Numbered from the stretch's first letter, positions 1-10,725 are shown. The stretch: DNA of 64,000 nucleotides from Euglena gracilis (GCA_039621445.1 CP154954.1:20570642-20634641); one strand, 5' to 3'. Made by a program: numbers and translations. Notes: generated by a model not told the origin, from the sequence alone.

Positions 1-231
1 CAAAAACTGAGGGTGCCCCGTAATTGGAACCATCTTTTTCGGCCTGCCTCCTGCCCCGTTATTTGGGCACTGCCCACTCAAAGGGCACTGCCCCGTGATT
101 TGGGGGTCTTTACGTATAACTAACTCTATGGTCACTGTGAATTTTTCTTGACCTCATTTTTTCAATTTCCCACGGCCACCCTGAATACTGCGGCTGCATG
201 GACCCCAGACTCCCTTCCCCCCCCCCCCCAG

Positions 232-374
232 CGATGGCTTGCGTGGCCCTGCAGGAGGCGGTGGACGCCATCCACCGGTTCGGGGCCCTGCAGCAGGGCC
301 GGCTGGACCGGCTGGCGGCCGCCAGCACGACCGGCGGCTTCCCCTCCGTCCCCCCTCCGCTGCCGTCCCCCGGC
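232..374 (+). CDS. Probable first coding exon of gene A
   Basis: A C-run ending in CAG at 231 precedes an ATG at 234. The frame from this ATG encodes MACVALQEAVDAIHRFGALQ, then an Arg/Leu-rich stretch and a Pro-rich tail. Codons are strongly GC-ending, unlike the flanks. Two other exons in the window (16329 and 61801) also begin with Met followed by a short amphipathic Leu/Ala helix, so this may be the N-terminus of a related protein family. The AG just before the ATG could be a trans-splice or cis acceptor. The right edge is uncertain: a CAGGGG at 375 starts palindromic C/G-rich DNA of the kind that ends other exons here. I do not recognise a known domain. Confidence 0.5.
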
Positions 375-724
375 CAGGGGAGGGGCCGGACGGAATGGGA
401 ATCCCGGCAACCCTGGGGGCCAGGGCAGAACAGGAATCGGCCAAACAGTGGTGGGTGGGGGGGGGGTCGACCCCCCCCCCAGCCCATATTTCCGGAGCAC
501 CAATTTTCGACCCAATTTTTTTTCCCGGCGTCAAAGGCGCCAGGGAAAATTTGTTTGAAAAATCCGTGAAAATGCTGTGGTGGGTGGCCCCCCATCTCCC
601 GGGGGGGGGTCGACCGACAGAAGCCAAAGTGCATCTAAGGGGGGGGTCGACCGCGGTAATTGGGGAGTTGACCCCCCTACCCCAGTATCCTGGTGGGCGG
701 TTGGGTTACTTGACCATAGCCCCA
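375..724. mobile_element. C-run/G-run palindromic element remnants
   Basis: This stretch holds repeated GGGGTCGACCCCCC-type palindromes, a small inverted core near 530 (GGCGTC..GGCGCC) and A/T-rich filler. Similar arrangements recur near 7.2-7.4 kb and 9.9-10.05 kb. It starts with CAGGGG, the left end seen in hAT-like elements of this window, but I could not find a convincing right end with an 8-base duplication. Confidence 0.4.
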
Positions 725-773
725 AACTGTGAGTTTTGCTGGCGACCACCGCCCGCCAGCAAAACTCACAGTT
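725..773. repeat. Perfect 20-bp hairpin
   Basis: Positions 725-744 and 754-773 are exact reverse complements (arm AACTGTGAGTTTTGCTGGCG) around a 9-base loop. It lies in non-coding DNA downstream of the first exon. It could be a terminator-like or RNA-processing structure, or a small foldback remnant. Confidence 0.8.
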
Positions 774-1277
774 GTGTGACGTTGCCCAAGCCGAATCATG
801 AAACTAATTCAGAATTCGGAAATATTGCAAAGCAGGATGACTCGAGCGGGGACGGGAGTCACGGCAAATGTATGTCGGGCAGGGTGTGCCGAATGTGGAG
901 GGTCCGACCTCACACATCACCTCATCAATATTTAGGTTAAAATTTTCGTTTGGTATTGAAGGAATGATCTGCCCCCCCCACCCTCCAAACAGAGTGGGAG
1001 AGGGCGGTGGAATTAAAGGTCTAGGAGCGTAGACTCATTTGACACCTGTGTTACCCTTCCCCAGGGGTGGATGGTGGGTGTTCTAGAGTGGGTGAGTTTT
1101 GCCCGGCTGAAGCCGGCTGAAGGCTGATGATTTTTTTTCCAGGGGTTCTGGCTGATTTTGGGTGGGTTTTGGGTGGGTGGGTGGGTGGGTCGACCTGGTC
1201 ATGCGAGGGCCGATTTTTTTTTAAAGAAGTGGGTGGCAGGTTTGGGCCCTGGGAAAAGTGCCCCACGCCCCAGGGAT

Positions 1278-2250
1278 CACTAGCTATTCCATGCCTGAGA
1301 GACGACGTTGCGGACGGAACACCCCTGGCAAGCCCCAATGCGGTGTGAATGGACTCCCCCCAATGCATAGTTGTGTAAAACGTTTCGCCATGCGAAACGT
1401 AACTGCTGGCCTGGCTTGTCGCAGTGCCAGTCGGCAGTGCCACAGCCCCGGCCCATTTGTCAAACCGCCGCCCTCCCACTCCCTGGCCCCGCTCGGCACC
1501 GGTCGGAGGAGCAAGCCCGGGCAGCGTGGGACAAGGCGGAGTGGGAGCGGGCGGAGAAGGACCGGCCGGGCCAGCCTGGGCTGCCACCTGGATCCCCAAG
1601 CGCGGAGGTGGTGTCTGAGTGCCTTGCGAGGGGGGGGGGTCAGAAACCTGGACCACCAATCGGTGGTGGTTTGGGCACCCCACCTCTCTCCTGCACTTGT
1701 GGTCAGCCCCCGAGTTCATCATTTTTGTGATTTGGATAATCCCAAAATCGCCTAAAAAAACCCCAAAAAATCAACTAACCCCCCCAACAGGGCCCACGTT
1801 TCCCGATATTTTTTTCGGGATCCGATAAATTCAAGATCGTCGACAAGGCCCAAATGGGCCGATGTCCAATACAACGATTCTTGCTCTGGGGACGATGGGT
1901 CGCTGCCAGCCACCGCTGACGCCGACATTTTTTTTTGGGAGGCTTTGTTCTAAAAAAAACGCCCCAGCCGGCGGGCCACAGGACCGTGGTGCGGGCGCCG
2001 GCCTTCTCCCGCGACAGTCAGCGGCTGGCCAGTGGTGACGGTGGGGTCAGAGCGTGCGGTTCTGGGAGGCTGCTGGGGATGGGCTGCCACAAGCAGGCCC
2101 CCGCCTGGGTTTTGGGTGGGGGAGTGTGGGTGGGTCCGAACCCTGGTCATGAGGAAGCGGGGCGGCCCGATTTTTTTTTAAAGAAAGTGGGTCCTGGGAT
2201 TCAGCTAGCTATTCCAGCCTGAGAGGACGCGTGGCGGACGGAATAGCAGG
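1278..2250. repeat. Pair of related direct repeats (1278-1320, 2208-2250)
   Basis: Both copies share CTAGCTATTCCA, then GCCTGAGAG, then GCGGACGGAA. Upstream of each lies a TTTTTTTTAAAGAA tract and GGGTGGG runs. The second copy also contains a small inverted repeat, GCTATTCC..GGAATAGC. They are probably ends of one degenerate mobile-element family. Confidence 0.55.
1470..1630 (+). CDS. Charged helical exon of gene A
   Basis: One frame encodes SEEQARAAWDKAEWERAEKD followed by a Pro/Gly-rich segment. The Glu/Arg/Lys/Ala-rich pattern with heptad-like spacing suggests a coiled coil. It resembles the exons at 2896 and 4280 in composition, so the three probably belong to one protein. No clear GT-AG borders can be fixed; an upstream AG occurs at about 1423. 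The same frame stays open from about 1371, which is not informative in GC-rich DNA. No specific function is assigned. Confidence 0.45.
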
Positions 2251-2479
2251 CCCCCGCCTCGGCTAAGCGTAAGGAAATCTCCCGAAATCCGATCCTCCTG
2301 AAATTGAACCCTGGACAGCGGCTGAAAGCAAGGAAGGGCGTTTTGGGGGAAGAGAGTCGGCCCCTGGACGGGCGGGGAACTGAGGCGGGCGGTTGACCAG
2401 GTGAGGCCGGGTGGCCCCTCCTTCCAGTGGAAGGGGCCAACATCGGAACACAGGAGACCTGCCTCGGTCCGGGTTGGAG

Positions 2480-2870
2480 GAGGGGGGGGTGCCCCCCACC
2501 CCCCCACTCCTGGACCAGAGGGGGGGTCCGGACCACCCCCCACCTGCCAAGGGGTCTGTTCCGACCCTGGGGGGGGGTACCCGTGACCCCCCAAAAGGTC
2601 AGTTTTTTCCTTCCAGCGCTTTGCGCCGAATTTTTTGAGCCTTTTTGACAATGTTTGCCCCCAAAAGTGCCCGAAATGACATTTTTGACACTTTTGGCTA
2701 TTTTGGGGGGGGTCAAACTTTGATTTGGCCATTTTGGGTCAAACCGCATCGCGCTGGCCGAATTTCGGTCACCCAGACCACGCCACTGCACAGGAGGGGG
2801 GGAGTCCCCTGCCTGACTGGGGGGGGGTCTGACGACCCCCTCCCGCCCTTTATTGAACCTTGGTGCTGTC
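2480..2870. mobile_element. Degenerate copy of the 45.6-kb element family
   Basis: Shared blocks in order are a CCCCACCTGCCAAGGGG segment, CCCCAAAAGGTCA, a GCGCTTTGCGCC hairpin core, TTTTTGACAATGTTTGCCCC and a final TATTGAACCTTGG. The complete copy at 45589-45976 ends with TTATATCGAACCCTG, so the end here is an eroded version. The same blocks appear inverted at 35665-35878. Confidence 0.55.
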
Positions 2871-2895
2871 GCGACTCTTCACGAAACCCACACAG

Positions 2896-2985
2896 GCGGC
2901 CCGCAGGGGACGGGACCGGGAGGCGGCGGAGAGGCTGCGGCTGCAGCGCGAGGAGGAGGACCGGGCGGCGCGGGAGCGGGCAGGA
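2896..2985 (+). CDS. Charged coiled-coil exon of gene A
   Basis: An acceptor-like CACACAG ends at 2895. The following open frame encodes RDREAAERLRLQREEEDRAA with flanking Arg/Ala, a strongly helical, highly charged segment. GC-ending codons dominate. The 3' border is unclear: CAGGATGG follows, but no good GT donor is at the edge, so this may be one of the non-GT-AG borders seen elsewhere in the window. Confidence 0.6.
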
Positions 2986-3049
2986 TGGTCGTTGTGTGGG
3001 AGGAGGGCACGTCTGGAGTGGCAATGGCTGTGTTGGTTCCCTGCACTAA

Positions 3050-3400
3050 CCCCCCCCCCACTGATAAAGTCCCGGGGGTTTATAGGATCTGGTTTGGCTG
3101 GTCAGCCGAAGGGGGGGTTTATAAGTCAAGGAATGTTGGTGAAAATCTGACCCCTCAAGGTGACCTAAAACCTCCCAAATTTGGCAATTTTCGGCAAATT
3201 TGGCCAAAAATGGCATTTTTGATGATGGTCGGTCTCAAAAAAAATTCCAAAAAAGATAGTTTTTGGGTGGATTGCGGCCGAAAAAATTGTCCCCAGCGGT
3301 TTTCATTTTACTTCTCCAGGGGTGGTTATAAGTCAAGGTTTGGTTGGTCAGCCCAAGGGGAGGGTTACAAGTTGGGGGGGGGTTCACTATTTACCCAGTG
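3050..3400. mobile_element. TAACCCCC/GGTTTATA element
   Basis: This stretch contains CGGGGGTTTATAGGATC, TTTGGCTGGTCAGCCGAAGG and GGGTTTATAAGTCAAGG, with a second TGGTCAGCCC block near the right end. The same motifs form a compact copy at 20143-20255. The TGGTCAGCC palindrome and C-run/G-run ends indicate a foldback element. Confidence 0.5.
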
Positions 3401-4279
3401 AACCGTTCATTAACACTCAGCACTCTGGGGCTGCCCGAGACCAATTACCCTTCTTAGTGCGGTGTGTATTATGTTCCCGGGTGCACTCCCACTCTGGTGT
3501 GCTTCCTCAAAGGACACCGGCCTTTCTGAAGCTGTGAACGCCGGATGCGGGAGGAACGTGAACAAGGGCAGGCCTCTTTTGAGGCTGGTGCGCAAATAGG
3601 TGGATTTGGGTGTTATTGATTTGGTGATTTGAGTTCTGAATGTCGTTCTTTTTTTGGGTTATTCTCTTTTTTTCTTTGCTCTTTGTGATGGACCACAGTG
3701 CATTTTTTTGGGTTGGGGACTCGAGAAAGAGCTGCCTGTGTCCGGGGGGGATATACAAGTTGGATATTTTGCATTTGCATTTTCTTGTATGATGCAAAGC
3801 TTTTTCTTGCAGTTTTTTTCCATGATGAAGAATTTGCAAAAACTCGCATTGTTTGCATTTTTTCATACTTTGCTTTCCAATTTTAGGGGCAATTGCGCAC
3901 ACCAATTGCTCTTCTGCCAGGATAATGGAGGTTGCACACCGCACATTTTGGCCACAAGTGGATGCCACTGGGCAAACCAAGCATGATATTTTTCAAGTTT
4001 GGACCACGTTTTTGATGTATGTCCTGGTAGAAATAAGTGCAAATGATTGTTCAAAGCATGCACCATGCTTCAGAGCAAATGATGTTGCAAAGCAAAAATT
4101 TACACGGAAGCGGCTTTTAATAAAATCATTTTTTTTTCAAAATATTTATTTTGTAAATCTCAAGTCCTCTCCACCGCCCTTGGACACCACAATTTTCTGG
4201 GGTCCCCGCTGGGAATCCGGAAAAGAAGCCAGGGCTGCACTTTTTACTTCAGGGGGAGCCAACCAGCAAGAGAATTGAA

Positions 4280-4455
4280 CAACCCCCAAAAACGCCCGCC
4301 CCGGCGGGAGGAGGCGCGGAAGGCGCAGGAGGACAAGGAGAACCGCCTGAAGCGGCAGCACGAGGAGCCGGAGCGGCGGCTGAGCAAGAAGCAGCGGCAG
4401 CCCCCGCCGCCGTGCTCCCCGCGCTCCGCGGCGGCGCATTACGACATGCCGCCGC
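4280..4455 (+). CDS. Charged coiled-coil exon of gene A
   Basis: One frame encodes RREEARKAQEDKENRLKRQH and then a second Glu/Arg/Lys stretch and a Pro/Ser-rich tail. It is the longest of three coiled-coil-like exons (with 1470 and 2896). Base composition is much more GC-rich than the A/T-rich intron before it (3600-4150). Borders are uncertain. The function is unknown; a long rod or scaffold segment is the simplest reading. Confidence 0.6.
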
Positions 4456-4804
4456 CCATAGATTCGTGTGTGACTTTGGGCCCGAGGGCGGGGGGGGGGG
4501 TCGTGCCTGCCTCCCCAGGCACTCCAGGGCACTCCGACACCCCCGCTCCCCTCCCGAGGTTGGTCAAATTCAGCCTGCGTTGGGGTGGGGGGGGTGGGGG
4601 CTTGGCCCATGGATGAAGTTCCCCTCTCCCCCCGAGGTCGCCACGTATCTATGCCGCCGCCCTCCTCCCTGAAGGCAGTGCCCCTCGGCAACATGACAAA
4701 CACCCAGGGCCTGTGGGTCGTCCATCCAGGTGCAGTGCGGAGGACCACAAATCTGCAAATGTTCCTTGTGAGTCAAGTGCCGTGCACGGCGTGGCAAAAC
4801 CATC

Positions 4805-4896
4805 GGTGTGGGTGTGGGTGTGGGTATGGGTGCCGCAAGAGACCCAATTATGAGGTCCGCAAAAGAAATACCCACACCCACACCCATACCCATACC
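4805..4896. repeat. Inverted GGGTGT/ACACCC repeat
   Basis: A G/T-rich array of GGTGTG units ending in GGGTATGGGT is answered about 40 bases later by its reverse complement ACCCACACCC..CCCATACC. The arms are about 26 bases and almost perfect. It lies just upstream of the last exon of gene A, inside the last intron. Confidence 0.75.
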
Positions 4897-4922
4897 TGTG
4901 CCGAGGCAGAGCTCATCACCAG

Positions 4923-5185
4923 CTGAGGGCACCGTCGGCTTCCAACTCTGCCTGGGGCCTCGGGGCCCTGCCTCCGCCCCGGCTCAGTCCCCCCGGCAGA
5001 CGCCCAAGTCCCCCCGGTCCCACGAGCTGCACGCCCACCCGAAGCCCGCCCCCGCCCAGCACGCAGCCCCGGCCCCCGCCAAGCCGCAGCCGCAGCCGGC
5101 GGTCGCCCCCGCGCCGCTTGTGGCCGCGTCGCCCGCCGACGACCCCAGCCGGAAGGCCCAGCCCCCCGCCCAGGGTGTGAAGTGA
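4923..5185 (+). CDS. Probable last exon of gene A, Pro/Ala-rich tail
   Basis: After CATCACCAG (AG at 4921-4922) an open frame runs to TGA at 5183-5185. The encoded tail is low complexity: Pro, Ala, Gln, Ser and Lys, with repeated PAPAKPQPQPAVAPAP-like runs. It is likely an intrinsically disordered C-terminus. GC content falls sharply after the stop and a T-run follows, as expected for a 3' untranslated region. No domain is recognised. Confidence 0.55.
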
Positions 5186-6060
5186 CCATTGGTTTTGTAC
5201 AGGGGGGAGGGCCGGGATTTTTTTTTGTTCCGCGGCGCGTTGTGCTGGAATGTAAATGTTTTCATCATCTGGGTTTGCCAATTTGGTGAAAGAATCACAT
5301 TCCCGCGCGTTGCGCCGGCTTTTTTCCCCCAGCAGGAGGGACCCCCCTGGGCGTGAAGGGGGTTAGGGACCCCCTTAGTTGCACTAAGGCTTCTTGTCTG
5401 TTTATGGCCGGCGCTAAATTCGCTTCTGGCCCAGTTTGCTGTGTGGTGAGTGGCCAGGGACCCCTTACACCAGTCCTCTTTTGTTGCTCCCCCTGGCCGG
5501 GTGAGTAACTCTGGTGTAATTCCGGCGCTGTAGGGACATACACTCACCTTGTGTGGTTGGTGTGCTTCCCGTGGGTGGGTCTACACCCTTGCGCCCCAGT
5601 TCTGCTCTTGCCTCCTGCCCTCTTCCCACTTTTCTGTGTGGGGGATGCATGGCGCAGGCACAACGCCATGACTTGAAAAACTCCAATGTGGCCTCACAGT
5701 CCCGCGGCTTAGGTAAACCCGGGTCACCAAGTCTCGGCCTTAGGGCGGGTGGCGGGTGGGTAGTGTGCTGCTGGGCACCAGTAGTTCCTTACATACTGGT
5801 ACCTGCGCTCCATGCCTGTCCGGGGTTGGTTTGGGTGGTCCACTGCCTCGCGGGTGGGTCCCTCTCTGCTGGCTTCCCCTTTGGGGGTGGGTTGCTGGGG
5901 GGTGCGCTCCTACTAAGCCGGCGAGCCCGAAGGCCCCCCTGCCATGTCCCCCGGGCGGTCGCACGAAGCGCCATGCCCCCCTACAGAGGCATCGGAGGGT
6001 TAGGGACCCCCCCTCATCGCTGCTCACTTCAGACCCTGGCCCGCCTGGGCCCGGTCACAG
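5186..6060. other. No supported gene
   Basis: Non-coding, moderately GC-rich sequence. It holds a CGCGTTGCGCCGGC core near 5305 like the small hairpins in mobile elements elsewhere. Open frames exist on both strands, but I see no domain, codon bias or splice pattern supporting them. Confidence 0.4.
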
Positions 6061-6140
6061 GCCATCCACGACGCCCTCGCCGCCCAGAACCGCAGCCATG
6101 TGAATGCTTACGCCTCTTCTCCCTTTCGCATGCTTTGGTA
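6061..6140 (+). CDS. Candidate exon, AIHDALAAQNRSHVNAY
   Basis: GGTCACAG ends at 6060. One frame then reads AIHDALAAQNRSHVNAYASS, a plausible helical protein segment with balanced composition. The upstream tract is not pyrimidine-rich, so the acceptor is weak. It could belong to the gene ending at 8217. Assignment is tentative. Confidence 0.35.
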
Positions 6141-7150
6141 GCTGGCAACTTTCCCCCCCCCCCAGGCGCCTGGCAAAGGGACTCGTTCAATTCATTTCTT
6201 GGATTGTGTTTCTGCCTTTTTTGATGGAATGAATCTGGCTCCGTCCCCGTGGTGCAAAGCATTTGCATTGCCGGGATCCTGATGAGATCTTCGCACCGCT
6301 GAACACAGGGTGCACGGCTCTCTGACTTAAAGGGGGTCTCTTCCCAAAGAATGTTTCTTGTGTACTGCCAAGAACTCAAACAGCACGTTGGAGTGTGGAT
6401 CATTTCAGTGCCCCCCTTTTTATTGATATGCTGTCATATTCCGCAAGCTCCCCAAATAATAACCCCTTCCCATTTTTTTTTTCACCGCGAAATTTTTGTT
6501 TCTGCATCATTTCTTCGTCGAAGGCACTGTCCAATGTGACAGTTTTAAAAAATAACTGCCAACACGGAATGAAAACAAAGAATTTAAGAAAACGAATGAA
6601 GACAAAGAAGTTTTATTAACGGAGCATTTGAAGTTTTTTTTTTGTGACCCAAAAGTCCAAATAATTGGCCCCTCGGGAACGAACATCCCTAAGTGCATAA
6701 AGTGCATGGACAATCTTCATTCTTTTTTTTTTGCTATGCAAAGGTTTGTTCCTTGAAAATTGTCCACAAGGTGTTTCATTCAGTGAACACTGGAATGGAG
6801 TAACAGGTTTTTTATTGTATTATATATTTGCATTATTTGGTAATGTCGGTGAAAAACCTTGCCACCCTGACATCCCTGAAATCAAACTGCTTTTTGCAAT
6901 TTGGGAGCAGAGGTGGCAACAGTGACAACGACCCATGAGCGACAACGACCAAAGAGCGGAAACCGATGGTGACCTTTTTCGACCTTGGGCATTTCTTTTG
7001 CTTTTTGTTTGCTGAACGTTTTCCCCTGGTAATTAAACCTCCTTCCTCATTTTTCTTTGCTGGCAATTTCCCCTGAATCGGTGATTTCCCTCCTTTATCA
7101 ACAATGGGTCCTCTCCACTGATTAACGCTGGTTTGTCCAATGGAAGCCGA
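6141..7150. other. A/T-rich intron-like stretch, no gene seen
   Basis: This stretch is A/T-rich with T-runs and no coding bias. It lacks the C/G palindromes typical of neighbouring segments, so it looks like older or unique intron sequence. Confidence 0.4.
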
Positions 7151-7194
7151 GTAAGTGGAAGCTTATTTTTTTGAAGTTCAGCTTCCTGGGGGAA

Positions 7195-7385
7195 GGGAAG
7201 GCCCAGCCGCCAACCCCCCCCCCCCCGCTCCAGGGTGTGCTAGGTGTGGGTGGGTTAGGGCTGTACGGGAACCCCCACAACCCTATGGGTGGTGGGGGGT
7301 CGACCCCCCCCCCACCCTCATCCGGGTGGTAGGGGGTGGTTCTGACCCCCCCCACCAGGCCTTCCCGTATTTCCGCCGATTCTTT
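7195..7385. mobile_element. Partial GTCGACCCCC element
   Basis: The stretch contains GGGCTGTACGGGAA, ACCCTATGGGTGGTGG, GGGGTCGACCCCCC and CCAGGCCTTCCCGTA in that order. The same order occurs in the complete long inverted-repeat element at 9146-10063, in which both ends carry the GGGCTG..CGGGAA motif. Here the right end is lost. Confidence 0.5.
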
Positions 7386-7508
7386 GGGTGAAAGTTTTCC
7401 TTCGGCGCTTTTGGCACTGAAGGAATTGTCTTTGAGCAGGTGCCATGGTGGGTGGGGGGGTGTCCACCCCGCGCACCTCCCGGGTGTGTGCCGACCCCCC
7501 CCCCCCGC

Positions 7509-8005
7509 CAGGGGATTTCTTAAGCCGGAGGACCATCCCCCCCGGGGGGGGGGGAGGGTCCAGCCAGCCAGCATCTCAAATCCAGCCAGCAGCTCGTTTC
7601 CAGCCAGCAGCCTCGCGGGTACTTACCCCCCCCCCCCCTATGTCCAACGACCCCCCTATGTCCAATGACCACCCCCCCGGTCAGAGGACACCTTTTCGGA
7701 GGTTTGACCAAATTTTTGGTCCCGGCGTGAAGCGCCGGGACGAAAGATTTTGCCCAAAAATTGCCCAGAAATTTGGGCAAAATGCCATTTTTGACACTTT
7801 TTGGACAAAAATTTGTCAAAATTGCCCAAAATTTTCGGCGCAAAGCGCCGGAAGGGAAAATTTGGGCATTTTTGGGTGGGTAGGGACCCGGGTACCCACC
7901 AACTTTCTTTCGACCCCATGTCCAACGACCACCCCCCCCCCCCGGTCAGAGGACAGAGGTTACTGGTCATTGGACATAGGGGGGGGGGGGGTAAGATATC
8001 CCCCG
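7509..8005. mobile_element. hAT-like element interrupted by a second element
   Basis: The left end is CAGGGGATTTCTTAAG at 7509. The right end is split: CTTA at 7622-7625, then AGATATCCCCCG at 7994-8005 after an inserted palindromic element. Flanking octamers CCCCCCGC (7501-7508) and TCTCCCGC (8006-8013) agree at 6 of 8 positions. The interior has CCAGCCAGCAGC repeats shared with the copy at 31639-32103. Confidence 0.65.
7626..7991. mobile_element. Nested TA-flanked palindromic element
   Basis: The left end has a C-run then TATGTCCAACGACC; the right end has GGTCATTGGACATA then a G-run. TA flanks both sides (7624-7625 and 7992-7993). Removing the element and one TA restores CTTAAG, the terminal motif of the surrounding element. 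Two internal hairpins carry GGCGTGAAGCGCC and GGCGCAAAGCGCC cores. A 2-base TA duplication is typical of Tc1/mariner-type miniature elements. Confidence 0.75.
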
Positions 8006-8023
8006 TCTCCCGCTCCTAAAAAG

Positions 8024-8217
8024 AAACCTCCGGTAGAACGCGTTCCCCGCCGCGGGTGCCCCCCGTGCCGGGGACCGGCGTGGACCTGGACCGCATCTTC
8101 GGCCCGACGTACGCGAAGCACAAGCGGCCGCGCACCAGCTCCGCCAACTGGCACATCGACCGCTTCACGCCCGCGGAGGAGCTGCAGTACAAGCGCGACA
8201 TGGGCTACTCCGCGTAG
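8024..8217 (+). CDS. Probable last exon ending ..RDMGYSA
   Basis: A GC-rich open frame ends at TAG 8215-8217. It contains DLDRIFGPTYAKHKRPRTSS and then WHIDRFTPAEELQYKRDMGY, a balanced globular-looking sequence with aromatic and charged residues. An AG at 8022-8023 is the nearest acceptor; the frame has a stop just before it. The exon follows directly on the nested mobile element, suggesting the element forms all or part of the intron. I do not recognise the domain. Confidence 0.6.
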
Positions 8218-8218
8218 C

Positions 8219-9137
8219 CTGTGCAGGCCTGTGCCAGCGCTGCTTCGCTGCGTCTGTTGGTCGTCCCGATTTTATGGTTGGTGACGTGGGAGGGGGGCTT
8301 GGAAACGTACCCGAGGAGGGGTGGGTCTCCCCCCCCCCCCCCCGCGAGGTTGGGTGCCGGGCTGAGTGAGCACCCTGAATCCCCCCCCCCTGGAAGAGTT
8401 TTTCCAGGGTTTCCAGGAAGGAGTGTTTCCTGCTTTTAAACTCCAAAATTGCCTCCCCCAACCATGTCCAAATGAAGTTCTGATCCTTGTCCCAGTCGAA
8501 GGCATGCTGGTGGGGTGTTCATTGTTGGGCGGGCTGACCTCTCATTTGACTCTATTTGTCGATTAAATCCGCCAAGGAACGGGCCACAGCAGATGGTACT
8601 CATGAAGGGTGTTTAAACTGTTTTATTTTTCAGTGCGGTGCTGAAAAACACATTTTCTAGAGCAGGATTTTTTTCTGATCCACGCAAGTGACCCCCAAAG
8701 AAGGCTCGATCCCCAACCCTCTGCCCTGACCCTCCTTGGTGACACTCCCCCGTCGGGTCCTGGAAGCAGCTTCTGAACTGCTCTTTGAATGTTACAGGCA
8801 GCCTAACCATATTCTTTTTTTTGCACCCATTATGGCAACGCTGTCCAGACTTGTTTTTTCCCCCGACGGCACTGCCCGGAAGGGTCTTCGCTGCCTAAAC
8901 CAGTGCTTCTCTTTCAGATTCAGTGCCATGGCGAATCGCCAATGCCATGGGGTTCTGTTTCCTGACGTCTGTTCTCACCCCAGGAGGTTCCAACAAGGCT
9001 CCACCATTGCACAATTTCCCCGTTACATGCCACCCCCGTTCTTTGGTGGACAAAGAAAGCCTGGGAAAGCCTTCCGCCACATCTGACCTCTCTTGTCCCT
9101 GTAAATTGTTGACCTCTCCGCTTTCCCAGAGAACCTC
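8219..9137. other. No supported gene
   Basis: Mixed sequence with a C-run segment at 8330-8395 and A/T-rich parts. Open frames are present on both strands but lack domains or splice signals I can defend. Confidence 0.35.
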
Positions 9138-9145
9138 CTCCCGCC

Positions 9146-10063
9146 CAGGGCTGCACGGGAATCCCAGAAACCCTATGGCAGTTGGCGGGGTCGACCACCC
9201 CCACCTCCATCCTGGCAGGTGGAGGGAATCCCCACCATGTCTTCCCGTACCGTGTACCACGCAAATTTTCAGACCCTGAAAAATCGAAAAAAATAATGGC
9301 ACCCCACACTCCACAGTGTCATCCCGAAATCGCCTCCCAGAGCTGAGAGCACTGGTGGAGGGGTGCTTTGACAGGCAATTGTGATGGCACCAGCGAAGGC
9401 CTTTTGGGCATCATTTTGGAAATGGACGGCCTTTTCAAACCGCATTCACTGCAGTCCAGTAGGATCAGGCTTGCTCCATGCACAATTGCCGGTCCGGGTG
9501 GGGTGAGTTGGGTTGACAGCTGGAAATGGGCTCCCCAGTCATTTTTTCCTGCTGGGCTCTCAAACTGAGTTTTCCTGGACTGTTCACAGTGGATGGGATT
9601 ACAGTTTCACCAAAATTTGTGTGCAAGAAGTCCATTGAAATTCACCAAAGGCGATCCATTTCGATGTCCTCGTTTTGTTTGTGCAAGCCTGTACAACAGC
9701 AACTTTTACATCTATAACACTCGGTGCCAAATTGCATTTCTGCTGTTCTGCAATACCATGGTGGTGCCATCGGGCACTAAGCAGTCACAATTGCCTGTCA
9801 AAGCACCCCTCCACCAGTGCTCTCAACTCTGGGAGGCGATTTGGGGATGGCACTGTGGAGTGTGGGGTGCCATTATCTTTTTTCGATTTTTTCAGGGTCG
9901 GAAAATTTACTTGGCACACTGTATTTCCGGGGCGCCAAAATTTAGGTCAAAGTTTTCTTTCAGCACCTTTGGCGTCGAAGGGAGGGGTTCTCTGCGCGGG
10001 TGGGTTGACCCTCCCGGGTGGGGGGGGTCGACCCCCCCCACCAGGCCTTCCCATACAGCCCGG
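9146..10063. mobile_element. Long inverted-repeat hAT-like element
   Basis: The left end CAGGGCTGCACGGGAA (9146) matches the right end TTCCCATACAGCCCGG (ending 10063) in inverse. Most of 9146-9385 is inversely repeated at 9785-10063, including GGCACCCCACACTCCACAGT and the octamer-rich ACTGGTGGAGGGGTGC. About 400 bases of unique sequence form the loop. Flanking octamers CTCCCGCC (9138-9145) and CCCTCGCC (10064-10071) agree at 6 of 8. No transposase is visible, so it is non-autonomous. Confidence 0.75.
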
Positions 10064-10408
10064 CCCTCGCCTGTGTACGCTGTTCCGTCCTCCCCTGTTT
10101 TATTTGGGCCCCGACACGCTCGCACCGCCTCGCTCTCCTTTCCCTCCCCTGCCCCTGGCTTCCTTCCCCTATTCCGCCACCCCCTCACCCTCCATGCCTC
10201 CTTTCCTCTGGGCCCGGGGGATGAGGAGCCTCCAGGCATCGGGCAGCCTCCAGACCGAAGCACCTCACTGCTTCATGTGAACGCTCCCCCTTTTGGTGGT
10301 CTGGATAGGTCGGGCCTCATCCCCCCAGAGAATAGGGGCCGCCTCACAAATTCAACAACCGTTTTTTTTTTTAATCCTCATTAGTGATGCCCCCCCCCCC
10401 CCCTGCAG

Positions 10409-10500
10409 TCGGTGTCCTGCAGGGAACGCGCAGAGTCCAGGAGCGTCCGCAGAGCCAGGATACCCGGAGCCTACTGCCATTCAAAATGGCGGTCTGGCCG
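10409..10500 (+). CDS. Candidate exon after a C-run and CTGCAG
   Basis: A long C-run followed by CTGCAG ends at 10408, resembling the acceptor context at 231. One frame gives CPAGNAQSPGASAEPGYPEP, a small Pro/Gly/Ala-rich segment; another gives an Arg-rich reading. Which frame is used cannot be decided. It is included because the border context repeats that of better exons. Confidence 0.3.
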
Positions 10501-10725
10501 ATTTTTTTTTGTTGCCGTGAATACCCTTCTCAGAATTCCACTGGCCGATGCGCAGATGGCTGGAGCAGGGGTGAGCAAGCGAGTGGCTCAATGACGCAAG
10601 GATTCAACGCCAACTTCTGAGAAGGTCAGCCCCCGGGCAGTCCCCAATACACCCCAACCCAACCAGTTGAGCGCTTGGCACACCCAACGTAAGTAAGTGC
10701 TGTTGTCACACCATACCGATACCTA

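Noticed and set aside
2201-2791. 196-codon minus-strand gene
   Set aside because: It crosses a C/G-run mobile element and is Pro/Gly/Arg low complexity.
7445-8284. 279-codon + frame as a single exon
   Set aside because: It reads through two nested mobile elements and uses a different frame from the plausible last exon.
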